Below are positions 7,448 through 7,488 of a stretch of 7,488 nucleotides of DNA, piece by piece. The stretch's first letter is position 1, and each line of letters starts with the position of its first letter. Made by a program: the position numbers and the translations under genes. The DNA is taken from NCBI GenBank assembly GCA_003251955.1, contig QKDV01000025.1:1-7488 (forward strand). The letters are read 5' to 3'. The notes under the pieces were generated by a model. That model did not search any database. It worked only from the letters and a program-made list of their open reading frames with translations, and was not told where the DNA came from. This stretch comes from Methanospirillum hungatei. GTDB taxonomy: Archaea; Halobacteriota; Methanomicrobia; Methanomicrobiales; Methanospirillaceae.

Positions 7448-7488
7448 GAGGCTGCGATGAGGGATAAAGGTTTGCCATACTCATTCAT

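Noticed and set aside
7302..7484. A 60-codon minus-strand open frame
   Set aside because: It reads straight through the whole tRNA-Lys gene and its flanks.
7441..7488. Possible end of an upstream minus-strand gene (open from the edge to TGA at 7443-7441) or start of a plus-strand gene with ATG at 7457
   Set aside because: Only 11-16 codons are visible in either case, with no recognisable sequence; it also overlaps the probable tRNA promoter, so neither can be supported.

Overview
The window is archaeal and carries the core of the RNA polymerase operon, read entirely on the minus strand (right to left). The second-largest subunit is split into two genes, B'' (N-terminal half) and B' (C-terminal half), and the largest subunit is split after the bridge helix. 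This combination is characteristic of methanogens and related Euryarchaeota. Base composition near 50% GC and the protein sequences suggest a methanogen of the class Methanomicrobia, perhaps Methanomicrobiales, but the species cannot be named from the sequence alone.

Layout in transcription order. A tRNA-Lys(UUU) gene (7344-7417) lies upstream, with a TATA-like box at the right distance, and is followed by a small hairpin plus T-tract that may end its transcript. A 69-nt spacer holds an AT-rich box and an imperfect inverted repeat. Then come rpoH (7017-7274), rpoB2/B'' (5441-7000), rpoB1/B' (3624-5444), rpoA1/A' (950-3610) and an unidentified open frame (start 947) that runs off the left edge. 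Gaps are +16, -4, +13 and +2 nt, and each gene has its own Shine-Dalgarno sequence, so rpoH through the unknown gene look like one polycistronic unit.

Together H, B'', B' and A' supply most of the catalytic core: the H assembly/jaw subunit, the B lobes, wall and clamp contact, and the A' clamp, active-site aspartates and bridge helix. The trigger loop and the rest of the jaw belong to A'' (rpoA2), which is not in the window.

The most unusual point is the gene directly after rpoA1. In many archaeal genomes that place is taken by rpoA2. Here it holds a cysteine-free, highly charged, probably helical protein of at least 315 residues that I do not recognise, tightly coupled to rpoA1. Nearly every base from 1 to 7274 is coding. 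The sequence is also visibly rich in GATC.
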